Source: Acidobacteriota bacterium
GTDB lineage: Bacteria > Acidobacteriota > Vicinamibacteria > Vicinamibacterales > Fen-181
DNA: 13,515 bases
NCBI GenBank assembly: GCA_021779795.1
Contig: JAJXZZ010000027.1
Location: forward strand, 1 to 13,515
Reading direction: 5' to 3'
Positions 8,117-13,515 of this stretch are shown in pieces; the first letter of the stretch is position 1, and each line of letters begins with the position of its first letter. The notes under the pieces were generated by a model. That model was not told the DNA's origin and did no database searches. It saw only the letters and a program-made list of their open reading frames with translations. A program made the position numbers and the translations under genes.

Positions 8117-8167
8117 GGCGCGGGGCGCCAGGCGGGGCGCGGCGGCGGGGAAGTCCGGGCCTCGCGA

Positions 8168-10513
8168 TCAGGTGCGGACGGTGAGCAGCAGGTAGGCTGC
8201 GCCCGCGCCGAACAGGAGGTTCGGCGCCCAGGCGGCCAGGGCCGGGGCGACGAGCCCCGCCGCGCCAGCCACCCCGAAGATGTTGTCGGTGGTCCAGTAG
8301 ACCATCGCGAAGACGATCCCGACGCCGATGCCGTAGAGGGCGCCGCGCCGCCCCGTGGCCGCGGCGAACGGCACCGCGAGCAGCGTCATCACCACCGTGA
8401 CGAAGGGGAACGCGATCTTCCGCTGGAGATCCACCATCTGCCGCAGCACGTTCAGGCCCGAGGCCCGCATGCTGTCGATGTAGGCGCGCAGGTCCTGGAA
8501 CGTCATCGACGAGGCGTCGGGCGGCTCGGTCCCGAAGTAGTCGGCGGGCTCCATGGCGAGCGTCGCGTCGGCGAACGGGGCGTAGGTCGAGTCGCCGTCG
8601 GGCCCGACCGAGCGCACGAACCCGCGCCGGCAGATCCAGGTCCCCTCACCGGCGCCCGCCCGCACCGACCCCCGAACGAACCGCGCGGCGGCGGCGTACG
8701 TGATCCGCGTCAGCCGCCAGCCCTTCTCGTCGAACTCGTAGCGCCAGAAGTTCCGCAGTTCGCCCCGCTTCGGGTCGAACAGGTCGTAGTGATAGATGTC
8801 GCCGTGCCGCCCGGCCATCCACCGGCGCGTCGCCAGGTTCGCCAGGCGCACGGTGCCGAACCGGATCTGGTGGTCGAGGTCGTTGGCCCGGCGGTTCGAC
8901 GAGGCCAGCACGTACTCCTCGAGGCCGAACAGCAGCGCGCTCGAGACGACCGCCATCGCCAGCAGGGGGAGCGCCGCGCGGTAGAGGCTGATCCCGCACG
9001 CCTTCATCACGACCAGCTCGCTGCTGCGCGTCATCGCGCCGACGGTCACCAGCGTCGCGATCAGGACCGAGATCGGGATGATGTAGTAGACCAGCTGCGG
9101 CGTTTCGAACGCGAAATACCTCGCCAGCAGGCCGGTCGTCGCCGCGCCCCGGAACAGCTTGTCCGACAGGTCGATGAATTCGGAGATGTAGAAGATGCCG
9201 AGCAGGCTCGCGAACGTGAGCGCCTGCACGCGGAGGTACCGCCCGGCGAGGTAGCGGTCGAGGATGCCGACCTGCGGCAGCCGGAACCGGTGCCACGCGT
9301 CGGCCGCGCCGAGAGCTTCGGCCGGCGTGTCGATCGCCGAAGCCGGCCGGCGCGAACGCCAGGGCCATCGGAACGCAGGGAGCCCGAGTTGGAACCTGTC
9401 GCCGGCCGACCGCGTGCGGTGGCGGAGCACGTAGACCCCCGCCGGCCCGAGCACCAAGTTCGGCAGCCAGGCGGCGAGCCACGCGGGGAGCCGCGAGGCC
9501 ATCGACAGCGACCGCGCCTGGTACATCACCAGGTAGTAGGCGAAGATGACGCCGCTGCCGAGGGCGAAGGCCCCGAGCTTGCCGCTTCGGCGGGTGCTGA
9601 CCCCGAAGCCCAGGCCCAGGAGGGCGAACACGAAGCACGCCACCGGGATCGAGAACTTCAGGTGGATGTAATACTCGGGGCGGTCTGTCGGCAGCCCCTC
9701 CTTGCGAAGCTCGGCGACCGTCTGGCGAAGCTCGGGGATCGTCTTCTCGGGCTCGCCCTTGACCGGGACCCCCTGGGGGAACACCTGGTCGGGGTCGAGT
9801 TCGGTGACGAGCAGCCGCGAGGGGCTGGCTTCGAAGACGGCGCGGCCGGCCGAGTCGGTGCCCATCTGGTAGGTCACCCGGTCCTCGAGCGCCATCCGGA
9901 CCGTTCGGCGGGCCCTGTTGACGATCATCCGGCCGGCGGCGGCCACCGTGACCTGCGGCGGGCCGGGCTGGCTGGTGTCGGCGACGAACACGTCCCGCCA
10001 GGACCGGCCGTCTGGCGTCGTGTCCCTGGCATACAGGACGAGGTTCGGGAAGTCCTCGTAGAAGACCCGGGGCTTGATCTCGCTCTCGACCCTGGCCGCG
10101 ACGACCCCGTATTCCATCTCGCGGAACGCCTGGTTGCTGCGCGGGACGGCATCGATGAGCACCCACTGCGTCACCGCCCAGCAGGCGACGGCCACGGCGA
10201 GCACCGGGCGGAGCATTCGCGAGAGAGAGATGCCGCAGGCCTGCATGGCGACCCACTCGCTGTCGGCCGAGAGGCGGCCGAAGGCGACGAGCAGGCCCAG
10301 CAGGAGGGCCATCGGGATGGTCACCGCCAGGGCCTGGGGCACCAACAGGCCGAGCATGCGGACGATGGTGAGGGGCGAGACGCCTTTCTCGAGCAGCGCC
10401 TGGGCGTTCCGGTCGATGGGCTGCATCATCAGCATGAAGGTGAAGACGAGCAGCGCCAGGGCGAGCGGCGGGAGGATTTCGCGGAGCGCGTAGCGGTCGA
10501 GGATCCGGGACAT
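8168..10513 (-). CDS. lptFG: Fused LptF-LptG lipopolysaccharide-export permease
   Basis: A 781-residue inner-membrane protein holding two complete YjgP/YjgQ-family permeases in one frame, without stops or frameshifts. LptF-like half: residues 1 to about 365. LptG-like half: about 415-781. The join is a soluble linker of roughly 50 residues rich in Arg, Pro and Ala. The halves repeat the same landmarks: ILDRYALREIL (4-14) and ILDRYLAGRYL (417-427); EWVAMQACGISLSRML (86-101) and ELVVMKACGISLYRAA (499-514), the coupling-helix region that contacts the LptB ATPase; LKFSIPVACFVFALLG (285-300) and LQRKIAFPFVTVVMTLL (696-712); AWLPNL (348-353) and AWAPNL (761-766). Each half has three helices, a periplasmic beta-jellyroll region (about 145-250 and 545-665) and three more helices. 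Known: LptF and LptG are normally separate and form the transmembrane dimer of LptB2FG. The start at 10513 is set by the family N-terminus; the open frame upstream is proline-rich and unlike it. No good Shine-Dalgarno. No lptB, lptA or lptC in the window. Confidence 0.93.
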   Translation of the reverse strand: MSRILDRYALREILPPLALALLVFTFMLMMQPIDRNAQALLEKGVSPLTIVRMLGLLVPQALAVTIPMALLLGLLVAFGRLSADSEWVAMQACGISLSRMLRPVLAVAVACWAVTQWVLIDAVPRSNQAFREMEYGVVAARVESEIKPRVFYEDFPNLVLYARDTTPDGRSWRDVFVADTSQPGPPQVTVAAAGRMIVNRARRTVRMALEDRVTYQMGTDSAGRAVFEASPSRLLVTELDPDQVFPQGVPVKGEPEKTIPELRQTVAELRKEGLPTDRPEYYIHLKFSIPVACFVFALLGLGFGVSTRRSGKLGAFALGSGVIFAYYLVMYQARSLSMASRLPAWLAAWLPNLVLGPAGVYVLRHRTRSAGDRFQLGLPAFRWPWRSRRPASAIDTPAEALGAADAWHRFRLPQVGILDRYLAGRYLRVQALTFASLLGIFYISEFIDLSDKLFRGAATTGLLARYFAFETPQLVYYIIPISVLIATLVTVGAMTRSSELVVMKACGISLYRAALPLLAMAVVSSALLFGLEEYVLASSNRRANDLDHQIRFGTVRLANLATRRWMAGRHGDIYHYDLFDPKRGELRNFWRYEFDEKGWRLTRITYAAAARFVRGSVRAGAGEGTWICRRGFVRSVGPDGDSTYAPFADATLAMEPADYFGTEPPDASSMTFQDLRAYIDSMRASGLNVLRQMVDLQRKIAFPFVTVVMTLLAVPFAAATGRRGALYGIGVGIVFAMVYWTTDNIFGVAGAAGLVAPALAAWAPNLLFGAGAAYLLLTVRT

Positions 10514-10556
10514 GCGGCGGGAGCAACGATAGCACAGGATCGCGAGGCGGCGAGGC

Positions 10557-10594
10557 GGGGGCGGACGGGGGAACCGGGGGGGGTTGGGGACGGG
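10557..10594 (+). other. G-quadruplex-forming motif upstream of lptFG
   Basis: Five G-runs in 38 bp on the plus strand: 10557-10561 (5 G), 10567-10571 (5 G), 10576-10583 (8 G), 10586-10589 (4 G) and 10592-10594 (3 G), with loops CGGAC, AACC, TT and AC. This satisfies the canonical four-run, short-loop rule with at least four tetrads. It is on the template strand of lptFG, so the leader RNA would be C-rich. It lies 44-81 bp before the lptFG start codon. Confidence 0.7.
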
Positions 10595-10656
10595 CGGCTG
10601 GAAGGGTCGAGGGGTATCCGCAGAATATGCACAGGGGCAATTCATTCGGCATTTCC

Positions 10657-10685
10657 ATTGTGTCTGATAATGTATGTTATGTTAA
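10657..10685 (-). promoter_or_regulatory. Candidate promoter for lptFG in the AT-rich island
   Basis: On the minus strand TTAACA (-35, 10680-10685, five of six), 17-bp spacer, CACAAT (-10, 10657-10662, four of six). Transcription would begin near 10650, giving a leader of about 137 nt that crosses the G-run block. The high A+T content supports a promoter; the exact boxes are less sure. Confidence 0.4.
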
Positions 10686-10853
10686 CTAGACTGCCTGGGA
10701 CGCCCGAAACCCCGGCTTCACCGCGTGGCGGCCCTCTTCCCTGGCGGTCGTTGCCGGCTGCGTTTCGTGCGGCCTTGCCCGAGGAGGCTGCTGCTCGTTC
10801 GTCGATTCGGGAGGCGGATGCGACCTGCTTCACCGGCGGCGACCGCGGCGTCG

Positions 10854-10884
10854 AGCGCCAGGGTGCATTCCCGCTCCTGGCGCT
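10854..10884 (-). terminator. Hairpin downstream of parB
   Basis: A perfect 9-bp inverted repeat, AGCGCCAGG (10854-10862) and CCTGGCGCT (10876-10884), with a 13-nt loop, 25 bp past the parB stop codon. There is no T-tract, so it may be a Rho-assisted terminator or a 3'-end stabiliser for the parAB message. A protein-binding palindrome is the alternative. Confidence 0.45.
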
Positions 10885-10909
10885 GCGCCGCGAGGTCGGC
10901 CGCTGGCTG

Positions 10910-11734
10910 TCAGTTCTGGCGGAGTTCCTGGAGGATGCCTTCGAGCGTCTGGATGATTTCCTGCCGCTCCACGGCTCCCTTGCGGAACTGGAGCTTGAGG
11001 GTAAACGCCTTCGTGGGCGGACGGTAATTGAAGATGAAGGCGCGCGGCCTTCCGGGGGCCGTCGGCCGCGGCTTCTTGGTCTCGCGACGGACGGCTTCGC
11101 GTGTGGCGTGCCCGGATGCAATCCGTTCGACGAGCGCGGTCATTTTCTGCGGGTCTGACTGCCGAACTATCTCTAGAAGCAATGACTTAGACGAAATGTC
11201 GGCCAGCCGACAAAGGTTTCGAACCTCTTCGGGAATCTTGGTGAGGGTCAGCGACTCGGTGATGGACGTGCGCGAACGACTCAGCTTCTTGGCCAGTTCC
11301 TCGTGCGTGTAACCGCACTTGGTCGCAAGCCCCTGGAGGGCGTCTGCCTCTTCAAATGGGGTCAGGTCCTTGCGCTGCAGGTTCTCGACCAGGGCGAGTT
11401 CGATGACCTCAGCGTCGTCCACGTCGCGAAGGACGACAGGAAGCTCGGTGAGGCCAGCCTGCACCGCTGCCTGGTAGCGGCGCTCCCCTGCGATGATCTC
11501 GAACCGGTCGCCGCGCTGGCGGACGACCAGCGGCTCGAGAATCCCCTTCTCGGTGATCGACGCGATGAGTTCCGACAGGTCGCCCATCAGCTGTCTGGGC
11601 TGCGTCGGGTTCGGGTCGATCTGCTCGATCGGCAGCATCCGGCCGATGGGCGCTCCGGCCGAGGCGGCGAGCGCTTCGACGTAGTGCGCGTCGTGACGCA
11701 TGCGAACGGTCTCGGGTAAGCCGCGTCTAGGCAC
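10910..11734 (-). CDS. parB: Chromosome-partitioning protein ParB
   Basis: A 274-residue ParB, the CTP-dependent DNA clamp that loads at parS and works with ParA to segregate replicated origins. Seen: a short N-terminal arm MPRRGLPETVRMRHD (basic, the ParA-stimulating position), the ParB/Srx domain from about 33 with the CTP-binding box GERRYQAA at 83-90 and ENLQRKDLTPFEEA at 117-130, a helix-turn-helix at about 141-166 (YTHEELAKKLSRSRTSITES), and a C-terminal dimerisation segment at about 238-272. The start is GTG at 11732-11734, inside the end of parA (8-nt overlap), so translation is probably coupled. An ATG at codon 12 (11701) is the alternative but would remove the basic arm. The arm differs from the RGLGRGL-type seen in many ParBs. 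No parS-like TGTTTCACGTGAAACA was found in the window. Confidence 0.94.
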   Translation of the reverse strand: MPRRGLPETVRMRHDAHYVEALAASAGAPIGRMLPIEQIDPNPTQPRQLMGDLSELIASITEKGILEPLVVRQRGDRFEIIAGERRYQAAVQAGLTELPVVLRDVDDAEVIELALVENLQRKDLTPFEEADALQGLATKCGYTHEELAKKLSRSRTSITESLTLTKIPEEVRNLCRLADISSKSLLLEIVRQSDPQKMTALVERIASGHATREAVRRETKKPRPTAPGRPRAFIFNYRPPTKAFTLKLQFRKGAVERQEIIQTLEGILQELRQN

Positions 11735-12482
11735 GGTCCATGACCTCCTCTGACAGCGTGTAGTACTCCGTGGCCCCGCTCGACTCCGGCGCGAAGGTGA
11801 AGATCGATTCCTTGTAGGCCGGGCTCTCCTCGAGGCGGACGCTCTTCGTGATGACGGTATTGAAAACCTTCGACCCGAATACTCTCTGGATCTGGATCCG
11901 GATGTCGCGCGCGATCGACGTGCGGCGGTCGTGCATGGTGATCAGGACGCCCATGATCTGCAGGCCCGGGTTCGCCCGGCTGCGCACCTTCTCGACGGTC
12001 TCGAGCAGGTCGTCGGTGCCTTCGAGGGCGAAGTACGACGACTGGATCGGGATCAGCAGGTGCGTGGCCGCGACCAGGGCGTTGACCGTCAGCAATCCGA
12101 GCGCCGGCGGGCAGTCGATGACGACGATGTCGTAGGCCGCCGCGAGGGGATCGAGCCGGTCCTTGAGGCGGAAGTGCGCGTCCATCTCCCCCACCAGCTT
12201 CGCTTCGAGCTTGGCGAGGCCGATGCGCGAGGGGATTATCGAAAGGCCGGGCACCGGCGTCTGCACGACGATGTCGTTGACGGGGCAGGTCGGCTCGGTC
12301 AGCGCATCGAACAGGCTGCGCGACACGGAGCCCATGTCGACGTACGACATGGTGCTGTTCGCCTGGGGATCCAGATCGATGAGCAGCGTCTTGTGCCCGC
12401 GCATGGCGAGGGCGGCGCTCAGGTTGATCGCGGTGGTGGTCTTTCCAACACCACCCTTCTGATTCGCAATGGCTAGGATCAT
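11727..12482 (-). CDS. parA: Chromosome-partitioning ATPase ParA (Soj type)
   Basis: A 251-residue Walker-type ATPase, the usual size of chromosomal ParA/Soj without an N-terminal DNA-binding domain. ATP-bound dimers coat the nucleoid and ParB stimulates hydrolysis to pull origins apart. Seen: the deviant Walker A KGGVGKTT at 9-16 with signature Lys9 and catalytic Lys14, the switch I region DLDPQANS at 36-43, and Walker B VVIDCPPALGLLTVNAL beginning near 120 with Asp123. The C-terminal half is typical (LITMHDRRTSIARDI). The protein begins exactly at the first strand (MILAIANQKG), so the ATG at 12480-12482 is secure, although no Shine-Dalgarno is visible in the 31-nt leader. parB follows with an 8-nt overlap. 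A near-consensus promoter and an upstream hairpin make parA-parB a separate transcription unit from bfn and miaB. Confidence 0.97.
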   Translation of the reverse strand: MILAIANQKGGVGKTTTAINLSAALAMRGHKTLLIDLDPQANSTMSYVDMGSVSRSLFDALTEPTCPVNDIVVQTPVPGLSIIPSRIGLAKLEAKLVGEMDAHFRLKDRLDPLAAAYDIVVIDCPPALGLLTVNALVAATHLLIPIQSSYFALEGTDDLLETVEKVRSRANPGLQIMGVLITMHDRRTSIARDIRIQIQRVFGSKVFNTVITKSVRLEESPAYKESIFTFAPESSGATEYYTLSEEVMDRA

Positions 12483-12520
12483 GGGAAGCGCCCGGCAAAC
12501 CCGACGCGGTAGGTTTCGCT

Positions 12521-12549
12521 ATTCTAGGAAGCGGGGCGGGCGGTGTCAA
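12521..12549 (-). promoter_or_regulatory. Strong promoter for parA-parB
   Basis: On the minus strand TTGACA (-35, 12544-12549, six of six), spacer of exactly 17 bp, TAGAAT (-10, 12521-12526, five of six). It is the best sigma-70-like promoter in the window. Transcription should start near 12514, about 31 nt before parA. Confidence 0.75.
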
Positions 12550-12554
12550 ATGAG

Positions 12555-12578
12555 GGCGCCGAAGCGGCACGCGGCGCC
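12555..12578 (-). terminator. Hairpin between the bifunctional-nuclease gene and the parA promoter
   Basis: A 7-bp perfect inverted repeat, GGCGCCG (12555-12561) and CGGCGCC (12572-12578), with a 10-nt loop, placed between the upstream gene and the parA -35 box. It may end the bifunctional-nuclease transcript; after the stem the minus strand reads CTCATTTGACA, only a weak T-rich tail. A regulator site for parAB is the alternative. Confidence 0.4.
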
Positions 12579-12579
12579 A

Positions 12580-12598
12580 TGAAATCGGCCTGAAATCG
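12580..12598 (+). repeat. Short direct repeat TGAAATCG x2
   Basis: TGAAATCG at 12580-12587 and 12591-12598, separated by GCC. The 11-bp period is one helical turn, so a protein-binding role is possible but unsupported. It lies between the bifunctional-nuclease stop codon and the hairpin before parA. Confidence 0.3.
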
Positions 12599-12628
12599 AA
12601 CGGGGGCGCGCGCGAGCGGAACTCGGCG

Positions 12629-13114
12629 TCACATCTTGTACTTGCCGAGCTCCTCGGGGTCGAGGCTCTCGAGCCACTTCTGCAGGCGGTCTGAATCGGC
12701 CCGCTCGTTGCCGAAGTCGATCCCCTTGGCACTGTCGATGACCGCCTCCTCGACGAAAATGGAGGCCTGCGTCCGCAGCGCCAGCGCAATCGCGTCGCTC
12801 GGCCTGGCGTCGATGGCGATCAGATCGCCGGGCGTCGCAACGTAAATCAGCGCGTAGAACGTGTTGTCCTTGAGATCGGAAATCACGATCTTCGACACGC
12901 TCCCCTTGAGGTCCTCGATGACGTTGCGCAGCAGGTCGTGCGTCATCGGCCGCGGCGTCGCGACGTTCTCCATCTGCAGGGCGATCGCGTTGGCCTCGAA
13001 GATCCCCACCCAGATCGGCAGGACCCGCTGCCCCGTCGTGTCCCGCAGGATGATGATGGGCATGTTGGTGATCGGATCCACCATCAGCCCTTTGATCGCC
13101 ATCTCGACCTGCAT
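12629..13114 (-). CDS. Bifunctional nuclease (BFN/DUF151) domain protein
   Basis: A 161-residue single-domain protein of the BFN family, named for plant bifunctional nucleases with reported DNase and RNase activity; its role in bacteria is poorly defined. Seen: KGLMVDPITNMPIIILRD at 8-25, LPIWVGIFEANAIALQ at 32-47, RPMTHDLL at 55-62, FYALIYV at 86-92, and the acidic signature DARPSDAIALALR at 102-114. It ends with an acidic and basic tail (LDPEELGKYKM). No signal peptide, so cytoplasmic. The ATG at 13112-13114 is chosen because AGGGAGA ends 5 nt upstream and the family begins there; the open frame further upstream is basic and unlike the family. The gene follows miaB closely in the same direction, but has its own promoter whose -35 overlaps the miaB stop, so it can be read from either. 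Confidence 0.92.
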   Translation of the reverse strand: MQVEMAIKGLMVDPITNMPIIILRDTTGQRVLPIWVGIFEANAIALQMENVATPRPMTHDLLRNVIEDLKGSVSKIVISDLKDNTFYALIYVATPGDLIAIDARPSDAIALALRTQASIFVEEAVIDSAKGIDFGNERADSDRLQKWLESLDPEELGKYKM

Positions 13115-13168
13115 CGGCTCTCCCTGCGGCGCCAGCCGCTCCCGGCGTGGTTTCCGCCGTTCCCCTAC

Positions 13169-13197
13169 AAGGTAGGTGGGCGTCGGCGCCCTGTCAA
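13169..13197 (-). promoter_or_regulatory. Promoter for the bifunctional-nuclease gene, overlapping the miaB stop
   Basis: On the minus strand TTGACA (-35, 13192-13197), 17-bp spacer, TACCTT (-10, 13169-13174, TAnnnT). The TGA inside TTGACA is the miaB stop codon. Predicted start near 13162, leader about 48 nt. Confidence 0.5.
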
Positions 13198-13515
13198 TCA
13201 CGGACCTCGACCGGCACGCCCCAGAGCGAGTTCGGGCCGGCGCGGCGGATCTCGACCGGTACGGTACGGCCCAGCCATGAATGCGGCCCCGGCAGGTTCA
13301 CGACCGCGTTGCCGGACGTCCGCCCCGCCACCTCGTCCGCAAGCCTGCGGCTCGCAGAATCGACCAGCACGTCGAACACGCGGCCGACGGCCGCCTGGTT
13401 GGCGGCGAGCTGGATGGCCTTCTGAACCTCCTGCAGCTCCGCCAGCCGCCTCCCCTTCTCGCCCTCCGGCACGTCGTCCGGCATCCGCCGCGAAGCGAGT
13501 GTGTTTGGCCGCTCG
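13194..13515 (-). CDS. miaB: tRNA-2-methylthio-N6-dimethylallyladenosine synthase, C-terminal end only
   Basis: The last 106 residues of MiaB, the radical-SAM iron-sulfur enzyme that adds a methylthio group at C2 of i6A37 in tRNAs reading U-starting codons. The N-terminal iron-sulfur and radical-SAM domains lie beyond the right edge. Seen: the end of the radical-SAM domain (RPNTLASRRMPDDVPEGEKG), the helix RRLAELQEVQKAIQ, and the TRAM RNA-binding domain from about GRVFDVLVD to PVEVRD with the family's GRTSGNAVVNLPG and AGPNSLWG motifs. The related RimO and MtaB are less likely: the DDVP-EKGRR-LQ spacing and NAVVNLPG are MiaB-like. The stop codon TGA lies at 13194-13196. Confidence 0.93.
   Translation of the reverse strand, partial: ERPNTLASRRMPDDVPEGEKGRRLAELQEVQKAIQLAANQAAVGRVFDVLVDSASRRLADEVAGRTSGNAVVNLPGPHSWLGRTVPVEIRRAGPNSLWGVPVEVRD

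Larger units (their letters stand above)
10514..10909. other. 396-bp non-coding gap between parB and lptFG
   Basis: No reading frame here shows conserved protein features on either strand; the open frames are Arg/Pro/Ser-rich shadows. From right to left it holds a hairpin after parB, about 150 bp of featureless GC-rich sequence, an AT-rich island (about 10640-10690, striking in this genome), an 8-of-9 match to a DnaA box (ATATGCACA, 10625-10633, isolated), and a G-run block next to the lptFG start. I see no tRNA and no parS. Confidence 0.6.

Noticed and set aside
10514..10909. Replication origin next to parAB
   Set aside because: Only one imperfect DnaA-box match and one AT-rich patch are present, with no box cluster and no dnaA, dnaN or gidA neighbours in the window. 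Kept only as a check in the findings.
10642..10909. In-frame or shifted extension of ParB past its stop codon
   Set aside because: ParB already ends at the normal family C-terminus. The in-frame continuation becomes Arg/Ser-rich and shows no family feature, and the hairpin after the stop fits a 3' end.
8789..11158. Plus-strand open frame of 789 codons antisense to lptFG and the end of parB
   Set aside because: Its translation is Arg/Gly/His/Glu-rich low-complexity sequence typical of antisense frames in GC-rich DNA. The opposite strand carries well-conserved LptF, LptG and ParB motifs.

Overview
The window is about 70% G+C and gene-dense. Gene content and order (miaB, a bifunctional-nuclease gene, parA and parB on one strand, with LPS-export permease genes nearby) suggest a didermic soil-type bacterium. 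Acidobacteriota, perhaps Vicinamibacteria, is my best guess, but there is no rRNA here and this is inference from protein style and composition. I see ten complete protein genes and two cut by the window edges. There are no tRNA or rRNA genes, CRISPR arrays, insertion sequences or phage genes.

Left part (1-4131): a cell-wall scavenging neighbourhood. A cytoplasmic-looking beta-lactamase-fold serine hydrolase (cut at the left edge) and an exported GHL10/DUF187 glycosidase form a leftward operon. A BadF-type amino-sugar kinase is transcribed divergently from it. The kinase converges on murQ, the MurNAc-6-phosphate etherase. Together they outline periplasmic glycan cleavage, cytoplasmic processing, phosphorylation of GlcNAc and/or MurNAc, and lactyl-ether removal. 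The divergent promoters are separated by a short array of a 7-bp repeat.

Middle (4250-8116): three rightward housekeeping or envelope genes. These are xerD (chromosome dimer resolution), metK (S-adenosylmethionine synthetase) with its own promoter, and, 18 bp behind metK, a membrane-anchored PHP-domain metallohydrolase with a beta-rich C-terminal region.

Right part (8168-13515), all leftward. miaB (C-terminal end only) is followed by a bifunctional-nuclease-family gene whose -35 box overlaps the miaB stop codon. Then come parA-parB, translationally coupled by an 8-nt overlap, behind a near-consensus promoter. After a 396-bp non-coding gap there is a single long gene encoding LptF and LptG fused head to tail. 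The gap holds a 9-bp-stem hairpin after parB, an AT-rich promoter-like island, and a strong G-quadruplex motif just upstream of the lptFG start.

Six of the promoters I could read share a TTGACA-like -35 box and a loose TAnnnT -10 box with a 17-18 bp spacer. Several of them decide between alternative start codons. The observations most worth following up are the LptF-LptG fusion, the muropeptide-recycling cluster that runs off the left edge, and the G-quadruplex/C-rich leader of lptFG.
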